DNA of 31,105 bases from JBBIOI01 sp037443425 (lineage in GTDB: Bacteria > Desulfobacterota > BSN033 > UBA1163): NCBI GenBank assembly GCA_037443425.1, contig JBBIOI010000030.1:1-31105 (forward strand), given 5' to 3'. The notes under the pieces are model-generated. The model was given only the letters and a program-made list of their open reading frames with translations, was not told the DNA's origin and did no database searches. Numbering within the stretch: the stretch's first letter is position 1; the number at the start of each line of letters is the position of its first letter. The position numbers and the translations under genes are program-made. Positions 22,330 to 31,105 of the stretch are shown here, piece by piece.

Positions 22330-23808
22330 ATGGTAGAATTTAAAGATTTGAGGGACTGGATAGATAAAGTTAGAGAAATCGGTGAGCTTCAGGTAATAAG
22401 TGAAGAGGTTGATTGGAACGAAGAGCTATCTGCAATTACATACATTGCTGCTAAGAAAAAGGAGGCCCCAGCCCTTCTTTTTGAGAGAATAAAAGGATAT
22501 CCCGAAGGATTCAGGGTTTTAACAAATATTCTTGGTTCGAGTCTTAAAAGGATCGGTCTAAGTATCGGACTCCCAACAGATCTATCCCCTGTTGAAATGA
22601 TTAAAAGAACAAAAGATATCTTTAATAATAAGATACCTCCAAAGATTATCGAAAAAGATAAGGCCCCAGTAAATGAAAACATTATAATGGGTGATGATAT
22701 AAACCTCTATATATTTCCAGCCCCAAAGATGTGGCCACTTGATGGTGGAAGATATATAGGTACAGCAGATATAGTTATAACAAAAGATCCTGAAGATGGA
22801 CATTTAAATCTTGGAACGTATCGTCAGATGATACATTCAAAGGACGAAGTAGGTTTTTATGTTTCACCTGGAAAGGATGCACTTCTTCATAGAGAAAAAT
22901 GGTGGAAAATGGGTAAACCATGCGAGGTAGCTGTTGCATATGGGATTGATCCATTGCTATTTATTATGGGGGCAATGGGTTTCCCAAAAAATGTTTCAGA
23001 ATATGACTACGCAGGAGGAATAAGAGGAGAACCAGTAAGGGTAATAAAAGGAGAGGTCACAGACCTTTTAATTCCTGCAGATGCAGAGATTGTTATTGAG
23101 GGTCTGAGTTATCCTGGCCAATTTAAAGAAGAAGGGCCATTTGGGGAGTTCACAGGTTATTATGGAAGACCAGGTGGACCCACCCCATATATTAAGGTTA
23201 AATGTATCCATTACCGAAGCAATCCAATTCTGACTGCTGCCCTGATGGCAGATCATCCATCATGTGAACAGAATCTATTTTTTGGCATTGTTCGTTCAGC
23301 ACGTATATGGAATGACCTTGATCTGCTCGGAATTCCTGGGATAAAGGGGGTATATTCTGTCCCTGCAGCAGCAGGAGGATTCGGTATGGTAGTAGTCTCA
23401 ATCGAGCAACGCTATCCTGGTCATGCCTCACAAGTAGCAGCCCTTACCGCCCAATGTGCAGGAGGAGGCTATTATACAAAATGGATAATCGTAGTTGATG
23501 ATGATGTAGATCCAACAGATCTTGAACAGGTGGTATGGGCAATGTCTACAAGATGTAGTCCTGTTGATGACATTGATATATTGAGAAATACCTGGTCAAC
23601 ATACCTTGACCCAACAAAAAATCCTCCTGAGGAAAGACCCTATGGCTCAAAAACACTTATAAAGGCATGCAAAAATTTTAAATATATCGATTCATTCTCA
23701 AAAAGGACCTTACTTAGAAGATCGATTTATGAAAAAGTTAAAGAGAGATGGGATAAGTTTGGGTTTGATTTTTCTCCTCCTGAATTAACCATTTTTGAGA
23801 AAGAATAG
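22330..23808 (+). CDS. UbiD-family prenylated-FMN (de)carboxylase
   Basis: A 492-residue cytosolic enzyme of the UbiD family, which adds or removes carboxyl groups on aromatic or unsaturated acids using prenylated FMN made by UbiX. The catalytic triad is placed as expected: R165 (NLGTYRQM), E268 and E273 (KEEGPFGEFTGYYG), with spacing matching fungal Fdc1. Other family blocks are GRYIGTADIVITKDP, YDYAGGIRGEPV and RYPGHASQVA. Full length for the family. No ubiX is in the window. It diverges from the transhydroxylase operon; together they could convert gallate to pyrogallol and on to phloroglucinol, but other aromatic acids (4-hydroxybenzoate, phenylphosphate or benzene carboxylase-type) or a general UbiD role are possible. 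Confidence 0.9.
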   Translation: MVEFKDLRDWIDKVREIGELQVISEEVDWNEELSAITYIAAKKKEAPALLFERIKGYPEGFRVLTNILGSSLKRIGLSIGLPTDLSPVEMIKRTKDIFNNKIPPKIIEKDKAPVNENIIMGDDINLYIFPAPKMWPLDGGRYIGTADIVITKDPEDGHLNLGTYRQMIHSKDEVGFYVSPGKDALLHREKWWKMGKPCEVAVAYGIDPLLFIMGAMGFPKNVSEYDYAGGIRGEPVRVIKGEVTDLLIPADAEIVIEGLSYPGQFKEEGPFGEFTGYYGRPGGPTPYIKVKCIHYRSNPILTAALMADHPSCEQNLFFGIVRSARIWNDLDLLGIPGIKGVYSVPAAAGGFGMVVVSIEQRYPGHASQVAALTAQCAGGGYYTKWIIVVDDDVDPTDLEQVVWAMSTRCSPVDDIDILRNTWSTYLDPTKNPPEERPYGSKTLIKACKNFKYIDSFSKRTLLRRSIYEKVKERWDKFGFDFSPPELTIFEKE

Positions 23809-23816
23809 CATAATAA

Positions 23817-26624
23817 TTAATTTTTACAGATATGTTTATACAAACAACCCACGCAAATCTCTTTCTGATTGTAAGTAGGTAAAAAAGGTTTGTCAGGATC
23901 GACTATCTCATTCAGCAGGCTAAAAATTATTTTATTCATAATCAAAAATTTCTTCTCCCTATCGTTATCATCTTCAAAGAGGGATAACTCAATTGAGTTA
24001 TCTATCATGTTCTTGCCAAGTAGTAAAAATATACAATCTATCTGCTTTGGATTCTCACCAGTGAATTCAGAATAAACTGTAAGATAGAATGGAAGCTGGA
24101 GAGTTGCTATGGCATCGCCCCAGCTCTCCCTCTTTTCAGGAATAAGTTTATTAAAATCTATACTCAAGAATCTCTTATTTGCAGAGGTTTTATAATCTAT
24201 TATTACAGTTTTTTCATTTCTTTTCTCAATCCTGTCCAATCTTGCATTTAATTTAAAAGAATCCTTCTCGATAGTAATCCTTCTTTCAAGGCCTATGATC
24301 TTAGTAGGGATCGATTTGATCCTTGGAATTTGGTAATTTTTTATGAAATCATTTAAATGTTCTTCAACCTGTCTCCTTATTAAATAGAGTTCGCCTGTTG
24401 GTTCTTTGCCAAATCTCTGTTCAAAAGTTTTAACGACAATTTTCCCGAGTTCATCAATATCCATATCCTCTTCTGAAAGGATTTTATCAGTCTTTTCCCT
24501 AAAAAATTCAAAAAGTATATCATGTACCACACTACCTATCTCTTTCCTTTCTATATCCTCTGATATAGTTTCTCTTTCTTTCAGTCCGAGAACATATTCA
24601 TAATAAAACCCAAGAGGACAGCTAAGATATCTATCAAGGGATGAGGCGCTGAAATTATAATTTTTAAGCCATTTAATAATCTCTGGAGATTTCTCAATAT
24701 ATCTTGGTTTTTTAACCTTTAGGTCTATCTGGTACTGGATCAATTTTAAAAATTCCCCCTCATCTGTACTTCTTTTCTCCTTCTGCATCTCCCAGAGTAC
24801 CCTTTCAATAATGCGACTTCGTTCTTTCTCTTTGTTTTCTACGTAGAATAGGTGAACCTCTTTGGCACCTTTTATTAATACATCAAAATAATAGCTTATC
24901 AGTTTCTCCCTTTCGAGATAAGTTGGAATACCCAATATCCTCCTCACTTTTAATGGTAGAAAGGTATCTTCCTTTCTTGTCTCAGGAACAATTCCTTCGT
25001 TGAGATCCAAAAAGAACACCCTTTCAAATTTAATATTCCTTGTCTCGAGAAATCCTAAGACCTGGAGTCCATTAATAGGTGTCCCGGAGAAAGGTGTATA
25101 AGAGTTCACAATCGTATGTTTAATTAGATTAAAATAACTCCCTGTATCCTTAAAAGATAAATCTTTCATAAGGGATTTCGAAATTATATAAAGTTCTGTT
25201 ATAAATTTTTCACAGTAAGGATAAAAAAATGGATGAAGACGAGCTGTACTATTCTCATATATGAATTGGATTAATTCAATTAATTTCCCACAAAATTCAC
25301 CAATATTTTTAAAACACATAAATTTCTTAATAGTATTTTCGTGTATCCATCTTAAATGGTCTTTTAATTTCAAGATAGAAACCCCTGAGATTCTCTCCTT
25401 TAAATAAGAGTCAATTGTTTCATCTTCTTCTATCTCTTTTAGTGACATGAACTTCTTTGTTCCCTTTATTGTTAGGGCCTCTTCAATAGAGTGAAACATA
25501 ATCCTTGTAATCTCTGCTTTCCTTTCGAAATATATATTTTTGATGTAAGGATGGAGAACGAAATTTAGATAGTTAGGTACAAATACGGTTTCTTCGCCCA
25601 TTGAAATAATAAGCTCCATAAGTATTTTTATGAGCCTCCAAAGGGGTGTCCTTTCAAGTGGATAACCAAGTGAGATGTTATATTGTCCAGGTCCAAGGAG
25701 ATTTAATGCGTGATGAAATAATGGAAAAAGTGTTTCAGCTGACGGTAAGACAATTACCGTTTTCTCATCAATCCTTTCCTGTCTATCTATCTTCTCTTTC
25801 AATATTTTCCCAACACAAAACACCTGTCCATGTGTATCGGGACTATTATAAATATGAATATCGGGCTTATGTTTAATCTTTACTTCCTCAATCTCAGGCC
25901 TTATAGCAAAACTTGAAAGATCTAATCCAAACCCATCCTGAAAAAAGAAGATAGCCTCTTCTTTTCCCTTGAAGAAATTGAAAATTCGCTTTTCTGATTT
26001 TGTTAAACCAAAAAAACCAGCAAAGATTATTTTATGAAAACCACTTATATCAAAGTTTTCGATATTTAGTGAAACATCCCTGTATCTAGAAGAACGAGTA
26101 GAACAATTATATTCCTCGATTTTTTTATAAAAATTCTCATAAAAGTAAGAAAGGGATTGAAGTCTCTTTTTACTCTCTAAAGGGATCTTCTCCTCGACAA
26201 TATGGTCAATCTCCTTAAGTCTTTTAGATTCTATTCCCTCTATACAAAGTTCTTCAATGTCATTATAGATTTTAATTCCGATAGGAAGAAATGTATCAAG
26301 ATCGAGGAAATCCTTATGACCAATGGGATCCTTTGAACCTTTATGGATCTCATAAAGGATCGTTAAGGCATCTATTGTTTCAATCTTCCTCTTCCTTCCA
26401 ATCACTTCTAAATAAATGTAGTCAATAAACTCATCCATCGAAAATATTTTTGGAGGTAAAAAACTTGAACCCTCTTTTTTAGCTATCTCTTTTCTCAAGA
26501 AGTAAGATGGCCTCTTGCCTGGAAATACGATAAGGTTTGAAGAATAGTCCTTTTCATCTACGTATAGATAATTAACTATTCTTTCAATCAGGTTAACCTC
26601 AGGCGATACCAAAAAGGCAATCAT
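23817..26624 (-). CDS. addB: AddB-type nuclease subunit of the recombination helicase-nuclease
   Basis: A 935-residue partner of AddA in processing double-strand breaks. The N-terminal helicase-like half is degenerate: no Walker A is present (SSNLIVFPGKRPSYFLRKE stands near its place). The block RVFFLDLNEGIVPETRKEDTFLP is typical of AddB/RexB. The C-terminal PD-(D/E)XK nuclease has H701, D797 and D810-Y-K812 (VIIDYKTS). Four cysteines, C669 (YLSCPLGFYY) and C924, C927 and C933 (CVGCLYKHIC), form the usual nuclease-locking 4Fe-4S site. It overlaps the addA stop by four bases (ATGA), so the two are coupled. The ATP-binding loss resembles non-Bacillus AddB lineages. Confidence 0.9.
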   Translation of the reverse strand: MIAFLVSPEVNLIERIVNYLYVDEKDYSSNLIVFPGKRPSYFLRKEIAKKEGSSFLPPKIFSMDEFIDYIYLEVIGRKRKIETIDALTILYEIHKGSKDPIGHKDFLDLDTFLPIGIKIYNDIEELCIEGIESKRLKEIDHIVEEKIPLESKKRLQSLSYFYENFYKKIEEYNCSTRSSRYRDVSLNIENFDISGFHKIIFAGFFGLTKSEKRIFNFFKGKEEAIFFFQDGFGLDLSSFAIRPEIEEVKIKHKPDIHIYNSPDTHGQVFCVGKILKEKIDRQERIDEKTVIVLPSAETLFPLFHHALNLLGPGQYNISLGYPLERTPLWRLIKILMELIISMGEETVFVPNYLNFVLHPYIKNIYFERKAEITRIMFHSIEEALTIKGTKKFMSLKEIEEDETIDSYLKERISGVSILKLKDHLRWIHENTIKKFMCFKNIGEFCGKLIELIQFIYENSTARLHPFFYPYCEKFITELYIISKSLMKDLSFKDTGSYFNLIKHTIVNSYTPFSGTPINGLQVLGFLETRNIKFERVFFLDLNEGIVPETRKEDTFLPLKVRRILGIPTYLEREKLISYYFDVLIKGAKEVHLFYVENKEKERSRIIERVLWEMQKEKRSTDEGEFLKLIQYQIDLKVKKPRYIEKSPEIIKWLKNYNFSASSLDRYLSCPLGFYYEYVLGLKERETISEDIERKEIGSVVHDILFEFFREKTDKILSEEDMDIDELGKIVVKTFEQRFGKEPTGELYLIRRQVEEHLNDFIKNYQIPRIKSIPTKIIGLERRITIEKDSFKLNARLDRIEKRNEKTVIIDYKTSANKRFLSIDFNKLIPEKRESWGDAIATLQLPFYLTVYSEFTGENPKQIDCIFLLLGKNMIDNSIELSLFEDDNDREKKFLIMNKIIFSLLNEIVDPDKPFLPTYNQKEICVGCLYKHICKN

Positions 26625-29600
26625 CTTAGCTTTACTACCTCTTTACGGTCAATATAAGCTATCATTCCCTCGATAACCTTCTCCTTATAGATACTACTCA
26701 ATATATCCATGTAACCCTTTAACTGGGCAATATACTTATCCTCATCAGTTCTTTCATTTCCTGTTTTAAAATCAATAACTGTAACTGACTGATCATCAAT
26801 AACAACCCTATCCATCCTTCCCAGATTTCCTTTCTGATCTGAAAATTCTTGTTCTCTCAGTACCCTTCTTTCCTCTTTCATAATAAAGTACGGCTTGATA
26901 TCTTGGGTATTTATGAATTCCAAAATCTCCCTTTTTATCTTTCCACTATCATACTCTATATTTGCTTCTTCTTTTAGAAGATTTATATGGTCTTCTAATT
27001 GCCTATCAATCCCATCATATAAAAATTCAATTGTGCATAGGACCTTATGGAAGAACTCACCTCTTTGCCTCTCTTCCAATCTTAGGTCTCCTATTAAAGA
27101 GAAGGAAGATAGATCAAGTGGATTAAGAGGATGAAAAATTTCTATACGATCTATCTTTGATAACCTTTTTGAAAAACACTCTGATTCCCCTCCTTTAAAA
27201 TTTAAATCAACACCCCTACGGAGAAGATCAATTGGAAACTGCTCTCTTTTACCGCAAACTCCAATGATATAAAGTTCAAATTGAGGCCTTGTAAATCCAA
27301 CATATAGGAGGTTAAGTTTATTAATCAACTCCATATATCCTTCTTCTTCATATAACTTACAAAGATGCTCATCCATCCGAGAAATATCCCGGGTCAATTT
27401 AAGGAGAAAGGCCTTTCCATTTTCCTCACTTAAAACATATTTAAACCCCCTTTTCTGTTCACCGTAAAGGATGAGTATTACTATGGGAAATTCAAGTCCT
27501 TTTGCCTTATGAATGGTCATTACCTTTATAGCATCAATCTCCTCAGGCACATCTATCTCCCAGCCTTCCTCTCCGCCCAATGTCTCCTCCGATGCAAGTC
27601 TTAATAAATCAGCCGGACTACTTATACCTTGACCTTCAAGATTCTTTACTACTTCGAGGATCCTTACAAGTGTTGCTTCTTGTTCTTTAAAATTTTCAAA
27701 TATTTCGAATCTCTGATAAATCTCATTTAGAAGATCATAAAGGGGTAGAAATCCTATTGCCCTGAATAGGGAATCAAAATATCTTTCCCATAAAGCAGGA
27801 AATTCGTCCTGAAACCTTTTATAAAGATTCGGCTGTTTTCGATTTCTGAATATAAAATCATGAAAATCTTTTAAATCTAACGATATTTTATCCTTTCTTA
27901 ATACTTTTCTAAAAATTTCCCCCAAAAGAAATCCACCAAATGCAAGATTATCAGGTGGTGAGTTAAGAAACTTAACGAGAAATATTATCTCCTCTGTCAA
28001 TTTCATTTTTCTTATATCGAGACTACTGTAAGAAATGAAAGGGACCTCTATCTCATTCAACCATGTTGTTATACGAACTACATCATCATTTCTCTGTGTG
28101 AGGATAGCTATATCTGAATAACGATAACCCCTATTTAAAAGTTCTTTGATTAGATTGTATAATTTATCCTTCTCTATAGGGACTTCTTCTTTTCTTTCAT
28201 ATATTGAAATCTCAACATTACCCTTTCCTTCATGGCCTGGCTTAACTTTTTGAAAATAGTTATAAAGCCCACTCCTTTTTATTGCCTCTTCATAACCCTT
28301 CTCAGAGGCAACAACCCTCTGAAAAAATTCTTCATTGAATCTTAAAATGTTTTCAAAACTTCTATAGTTTACATTCAACTCCTTAACCTCATGATGTGCC
28401 GAAGGAAAGGGATTGCCTGATTCAAGTCCTTTCATTATCCTGTAGTCAGCATTTCTAAATCCATATATAGCCTGTTTTGTATCACCTACAGCAAAGAAAC
28501 TTCCTCCCTGGGAAAGTGAGTTTTCAATTAGTGGAAAGAGATTAAACCATTGGATGAGCGATGTATCTTGGAATTCATCTATTAAATAGTGGTAAACTGT
28601 ATCTCCGATCCTGAAATATAGATCAGGGATAATATCTTTCTTTAAATAGGCAAAAAGCTTTTTATTGATATCATCAATAAAAACTACATTTTCATCCCTT
28701 TTTATCTTTTCAAGGATATCTTCAAAGGCCTTATAAATTTTCAGGTATGGGCTATAATAACTGAATGAAAAGAGCTTAGAATAATTCTTAACAAGATCCT
28801 CAAGCCTGCTCCATAGCCTTAAGAGTTTTTTATAATTTAAACTTTCCTCATTATTCTTTGACCTATGGAAAGGAAGATTTTTAAATCCTATACCGATAAG
28901 AGACCTATAATCGTTTCTCTCAATAGCCTCAAGGATCTTTACTAAGGAACTTCTCTCATTCTTTTTAAACCCATATCTTTCAATCTCGATATCTATCTTT
29001 TTGGCCACCTTGGATATTTCTTTTTTAAGTTTATTAATCTCGGTTGAAAAATCGGCGATCTCTAAATCTCTCACAACTGATGAAAGCTTATTGGATAATT
29101 CTTTTATCTCCTCAAGAAATACCCTCGAAGGGTCCCACAAAAAACCTGTTTCACTACCTTTAGCCTCTTCGATAATCTTTATGGTATCCTCTACTAAATT
29201 CGTTTCTTTTGAACCAGGTTTGATCTCTTTCAAAAATCGATGAAATGTATAAGCAATCGGGATTTCTTTAGACATCAAAATCTCGAAATCGGGACTATAT
29301 CCGAAGTCAACCGCAGAAGATTTGTAGATAGAGGTCATAAAGCTATCTATCGTCTTTATTTGAAAATCACTATAACTCATAAGTATCTCGTCAATTAAGT
29401 CTCCAGCCCTCATTATAAGTCTTTCTTTATTAAGAGAAACAATCTCCAAAATCTCATAAATCTTATCCTCTCTGCCAAAATATATCTCTTTCAACCACAG
29501 GAGGATTCGCTTCTTCATTTCTTTGGCTGCATTATTGGAAAAGGTTATTGCGAGGATATTTCTAAGGCTATTGTTAGGAATCTTATCAGAAAGAATAAAC

Positions 29601-29713
29601 TGGACAAATCTTTTAGCTAAGGCATGAGTCTTTCCAGAGCCAGCGGATGCCCTAAGTATCGTTATGTTCGGGAATTTTAAATCCGTGTCTTTTTGTATAA
29701 TAGGCTTAGACAT
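26621..29713 (-). CDS. addA: AddA-type UvrD-family helicase-nuclease
   Basis: A 1030-residue superfamily 1 helicase of the double-strand-break repair complex. Walker A is ASAGSGKT (22-29), motif Ia TFSNNAAKEMKKR, Walker B LIDEFQDTS (E380), motif III GDTKQAIYGFR, motif IV NYRS, motif V VMTIHKAKGLEFPIV and motif VI LLYVGFTRP. The C-terminal RecB-type nuclease shows VIDFKTG (D981, K983) and QLKGY (Q997, Y1001). It is shorter than Bacillus AddA (about 1230 residues). The ribosome site sits unusually close to the ATG at 29713. Together with addB this is a complete AddAB module that would recognise Chi-like sites and load RecA. Confidence 0.92.
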   Translation of the reverse strand: MSKPIIQKDTDLKFPNITILRASAGSGKTHALAKRFVQFILSDKIPNNSLRNILAITFSNNAAKEMKKRILLWLKEIYFGREDKIYEILEIVSLNKERLIMRAGDLIDEILMSYSDFQIKTIDSFMTSIYKSSAVDFGYSPDFEILMSKEIPIAYTFHRFLKEIKPGSKETNLVEDTIKIIEEAKGSETGFLWDPSRVFLEEIKELSNKLSSVVRDLEIADFSTEINKLKKEISKVAKKIDIEIERYGFKKNERSSLVKILEAIERNDYRSLIGIGFKNLPFHRSKNNEESLNYKKLLRLWSRLEDLVKNYSKLFSFSYYSPYLKIYKAFEDILEKIKRDENVVFIDDINKKLFAYLKKDIIPDLYFRIGDTVYHYLIDEFQDTSLIQWFNLFPLIENSLSQGGSFFAVGDTKQAIYGFRNADYRIMKGLESGNPFPSAHHEVKELNVNYRSFENILRFNEEFFQRVVASEKGYEEAIKRSGLYNYFQKVKPGHEGKGNVEISIYERKEEVPIEKDKLYNLIKELLNRGYRYSDIAILTQRNDDVVRITTWLNEIEVPFISYSSLDIRKMKLTEEIIFLVKFLNSPPDNLAFGGFLLGEIFRKVLRKDKISLDLKDFHDFIFRNRKQPNLYKRFQDEFPALWERYFDSLFRAIGFLPLYDLLNEIYQRFEIFENFKEQEATLVRILEVVKNLEGQGISSPADLLRLASEETLGGEEGWEIDVPEEIDAIKVMTIHKAKGLEFPIVILILYGEQKRGFKYVLSEENGKAFLLKLTRDISRMDEHLCKLYEEEGYMELINKLNLLYVGFTRPQFELYIIGVCGKREQFPIDLLRRGVDLNFKGGESECFSKRLSKIDRIEIFHPLNPLDLSSFSLIGDLRLEERQRGEFFHKVLCTIEFLYDGIDRQLEDHINLLKEEANIEYDSGKIKREILEFINTQDIKPYFIMKEERRVLREQEFSDQKGNLGRMDRVVIDDQSVTVIDFKTGNERTDEDKYIAQLKGYMDILSSIYKEKVIEGMIAYIDRKEVVKLR

Positions 29714-29732
29714 CTCCGTTATATTTAATCTA

Positions 29733-31105
29733 TTATTTCATAAGTTCTGACTCCAATCTTTCTACCCTTTTATGAATCTCCTTTAGTTCCTTCATTGCTA
29801 ATTCTTGCTTATCTATTCCCTTGTTTTTAATTCGTTTCAACCTTTGACGAAGCCTTTTATAACTTCTATCAAGCTGTTTAATGATATAATGAAAAGATTC
29901 ACCTAAAGGGGTCTCCTCTTTTATCTCTTCTTCATAGAAGATAGCAGGTTTATATATCTCTTTATCACCGAAAAGTTCAAGTCTCTCTTTCCATTGTGGG
30001 ATATATGTATTAATACGAAGTTGATCCTCAATCGCTTTGGAAAATTCAAATTGTACCTTCTCTTCACCATGGACTAAGATAACCTTAAGCTCAGGGTTTT
30101 TAAAATGGGATAACCACTCAAGGAGAACCCTTTGATCGGCATGGGCAGAAAACCCTCCAAGGGTGTGCACATGTGCCTTTACAGCGATCTCTTCACCAAA
30201 CAATTTTATCCTCTTAGCCCCATCAATAATCCTTCTTCCGATAGTCCCTTCTGCCTGATAACCAACAAAAATAATATGTGAATTCTCTCTCCAGAGGTGA
30301 TGTTTGAGATGATGTTTTATCCTTCCTGAATCACACATCCCACTTGCTGAAATTATTATACCTGGTCTTGGATCCTCGTTAATAGCCTTAGAATCCTCAA
30401 CACTGCGCGTATAAATAATCCATGGAGGATCTAAGGGATTTTCACCTGAAAGAATAAGTCTTTTTGTCTCCTCATCAAAATAATCTGAATTTTTTTTAAA
30501 GATCTCTGTTGCAGATATTGCTAATGGACTATCTATATATATAGGAACTGGGGGGATCAATCCTTCTCTAATAAACCCTCCAATTGTATAAATTATATCC
30601 TGAGTTCTTTCTACAGCAAAAGCTGGAACCACAACCTTCCCTTCGTTATCAATTGCATCTTTAATTATTTTTAATAACTCATCAACGGTTTCCTTTCTCG
30701 ATTTATGAAATCTATCTCCATATGTTGATTCGAGCCATAGAATATGGGCCTCTTCAACGAAAGAGGGATCTTTCACAATTGGTTGATCTAATCCTCCAAG
30801 ATCTCCAGAAAAGACAATCTTCTTCTCTTCGCCCTCATCTAACAACCAAAGTTCTATAATTGCTGAACCTAATATGTGACCTGCATCTCGAAACCTAACT
30901 TTAATTCCATCTTCAAGCGATATTATATTGTCGTAGCTAACGGCCTGAAAATATTGTAGACTCCTTTTAGCATCTTCTATTGTATATAGAGGTTCTATCT
31001 CCCGGCCGCCCAAACGCCTTGCCTTACGATTCCTCCACTCTGCTTCCATCTCCTGGATATGAGCACTATCCTGAAGCATTATCTCACATAAATCGATTGT
31101 GGCTT
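29733..31105 (-). CDS. Beta-CASP metallo-beta-lactamase RNase, N-terminus cut by window edge
   Basis: The coding frame continues upstream through the right edge (residues ATIDLCEI precede the first in-window ATG at 31079, and they fit the family), so the gene is partial. About 456 codons are visible. Family motifs present: DSAHIQE, RDAGHILGSA, VFSGDLGG, ESTYGDRFH, the beta-CASP blocks VPAFAVERTQ and ISASGMCDSGRIKHHL, and HTLGGFSAHADQ. The HxHxDH motif lies outside. Such proteins are CPSF73/RNase J-like endo- or exoribonucleases that process or decay RNA. A basic, helical tail (about 60 residues, with LKRIKNKGIDKQELAMKEL) follows the catalytic domain and is probably a coiled coil. It ends 19 bases before addA. 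Confidence 0.9.
   Translation of the reverse strand, partial: ATIDLCEIMLQDSAHIQEMEAEWRNRKARRLGGREIEPLYTIEDAKRSLQYFQAVSYDNIISLEDGIKVRFRDAGHILGSAIIELWLLDEGEEKKIVFSGDLGGLDQPIVKDPSFVEEAHILWLESTYGDRFHKSRKETVDELLKIIKDAIDNEGKVVVPAFAVERTQDIIYTIGGFIREGLIPPVPIYIDSPLAISATEIFKKNSDYFDEETKRLILSGENPLDPPWIIYTRSVEDSKAINEDPRPGIIISASGMCDSGRIKHHLKHHLWRENSHIIFVGYQAEGTIGRRIIDGAKRIKLFGEEIAVKAHVHTLGGFSAHADQRVLLEWLSHFKNPELKVILVHGEEKVQFEFSKAIEDQLRINTYIPQWKERLELFGDKEIYKPAIFYEEEIKEETPLGESFHYIIKQLDRSYKRLRQRLKRIKNKGIDKQELAMKELKEIHKRVERLESELMK

Noticed and set aside
1..31105. CRISPR array, prophage, integrase, rRNA or tRNA genes
   Set aside because: No regularly spaced repeats, phage-type genes, integrase motifs or rRNA/tRNA cloverleaf sequences were found on reading either strand.
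23817..31105. addAB plus beta-CASP RNase as a new defence island
   Set aside because: AddAB is a standard recombination complex and the RNase is a housekeeping-type family. The neighbours show no defence hallmarks such as toxin-antitoxin pairs or restriction enzymes.

Overview
The window is a stretch of AT-rich bacterial chromosome, roughly 36-38% GC by eye, with densely packed genes. Three features point to a strict anaerobe: an apparent selenocysteine codon with a SECIS-like hairpin, a molybdopterin transhydroxylase-type enzyme, and a UbiD-type decarboxylase. Bacterial ftsH, purB, addAB and mscS rule out an archaeon. My best guess is a member of the Desulfobacterota (former Deltaproteobacteria); this is inference, since there is no rRNA gene or other phylogenetic marker to test it.

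Layout. (1) 1-3394: a truncated exported metallo-beta-lactamase-fold protein, a zinc alcohol dehydrogenase, a GlcG/HbpS-like protein, an OsmC-family protein whose catalytic Cys codon is UGA, a MITE-like element, and an adenosine-specific kinase family protein. (2) 3396-9720, minus strand: a probable long operon read as map, cysteine synthase, an outer-membrane barrel, a BcsA-like glycosyltransferase with a C-terminal SPOR domain, a GH26 glycosidase and a protein with a PEP-CTERM-like tail. The last four look like a compact exopolysaccharide system. (3) 9825-13945, plus strand: purB, ftsH, a DUF502 membrane protein and a small membrane/coiled-coil protein, ending at a likely terminator. (4) 14042-18364, plus strand: mscS, glgA, an exported double rhodanese, a 52-residue LysW-like zinc ribbon and a metallophosphoesterase. 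(5) 18370-23808: a two-gene transhydroxylase operon on the minus strand, divergent from a ubiD-family decarboxylase, with a second MITE copy between them. (6) 23817-31105, minus strand: addB, addA and a beta-CASP metallo-beta-lactamase RNase cut by the window edge.

How the genes may work together. The UbiD enzyme and the transhydroxylase would fit consecutive steps of anaerobic polyhydroxybenzoate breakdown (gallate to pyrogallol to phloroglucinol), though only the family assignments are supported by the sequence. The glycosyltransferase, glycosidase, barrel and sorted surface protein fit synthesis, trimming, export and surface attachment of one beta-glycan. The most striking features are the UGA/SECIS in osmC, the SPOR-tailed synthase operon, and a two-copy inverted-repeat element placed in divergent promoter regions.
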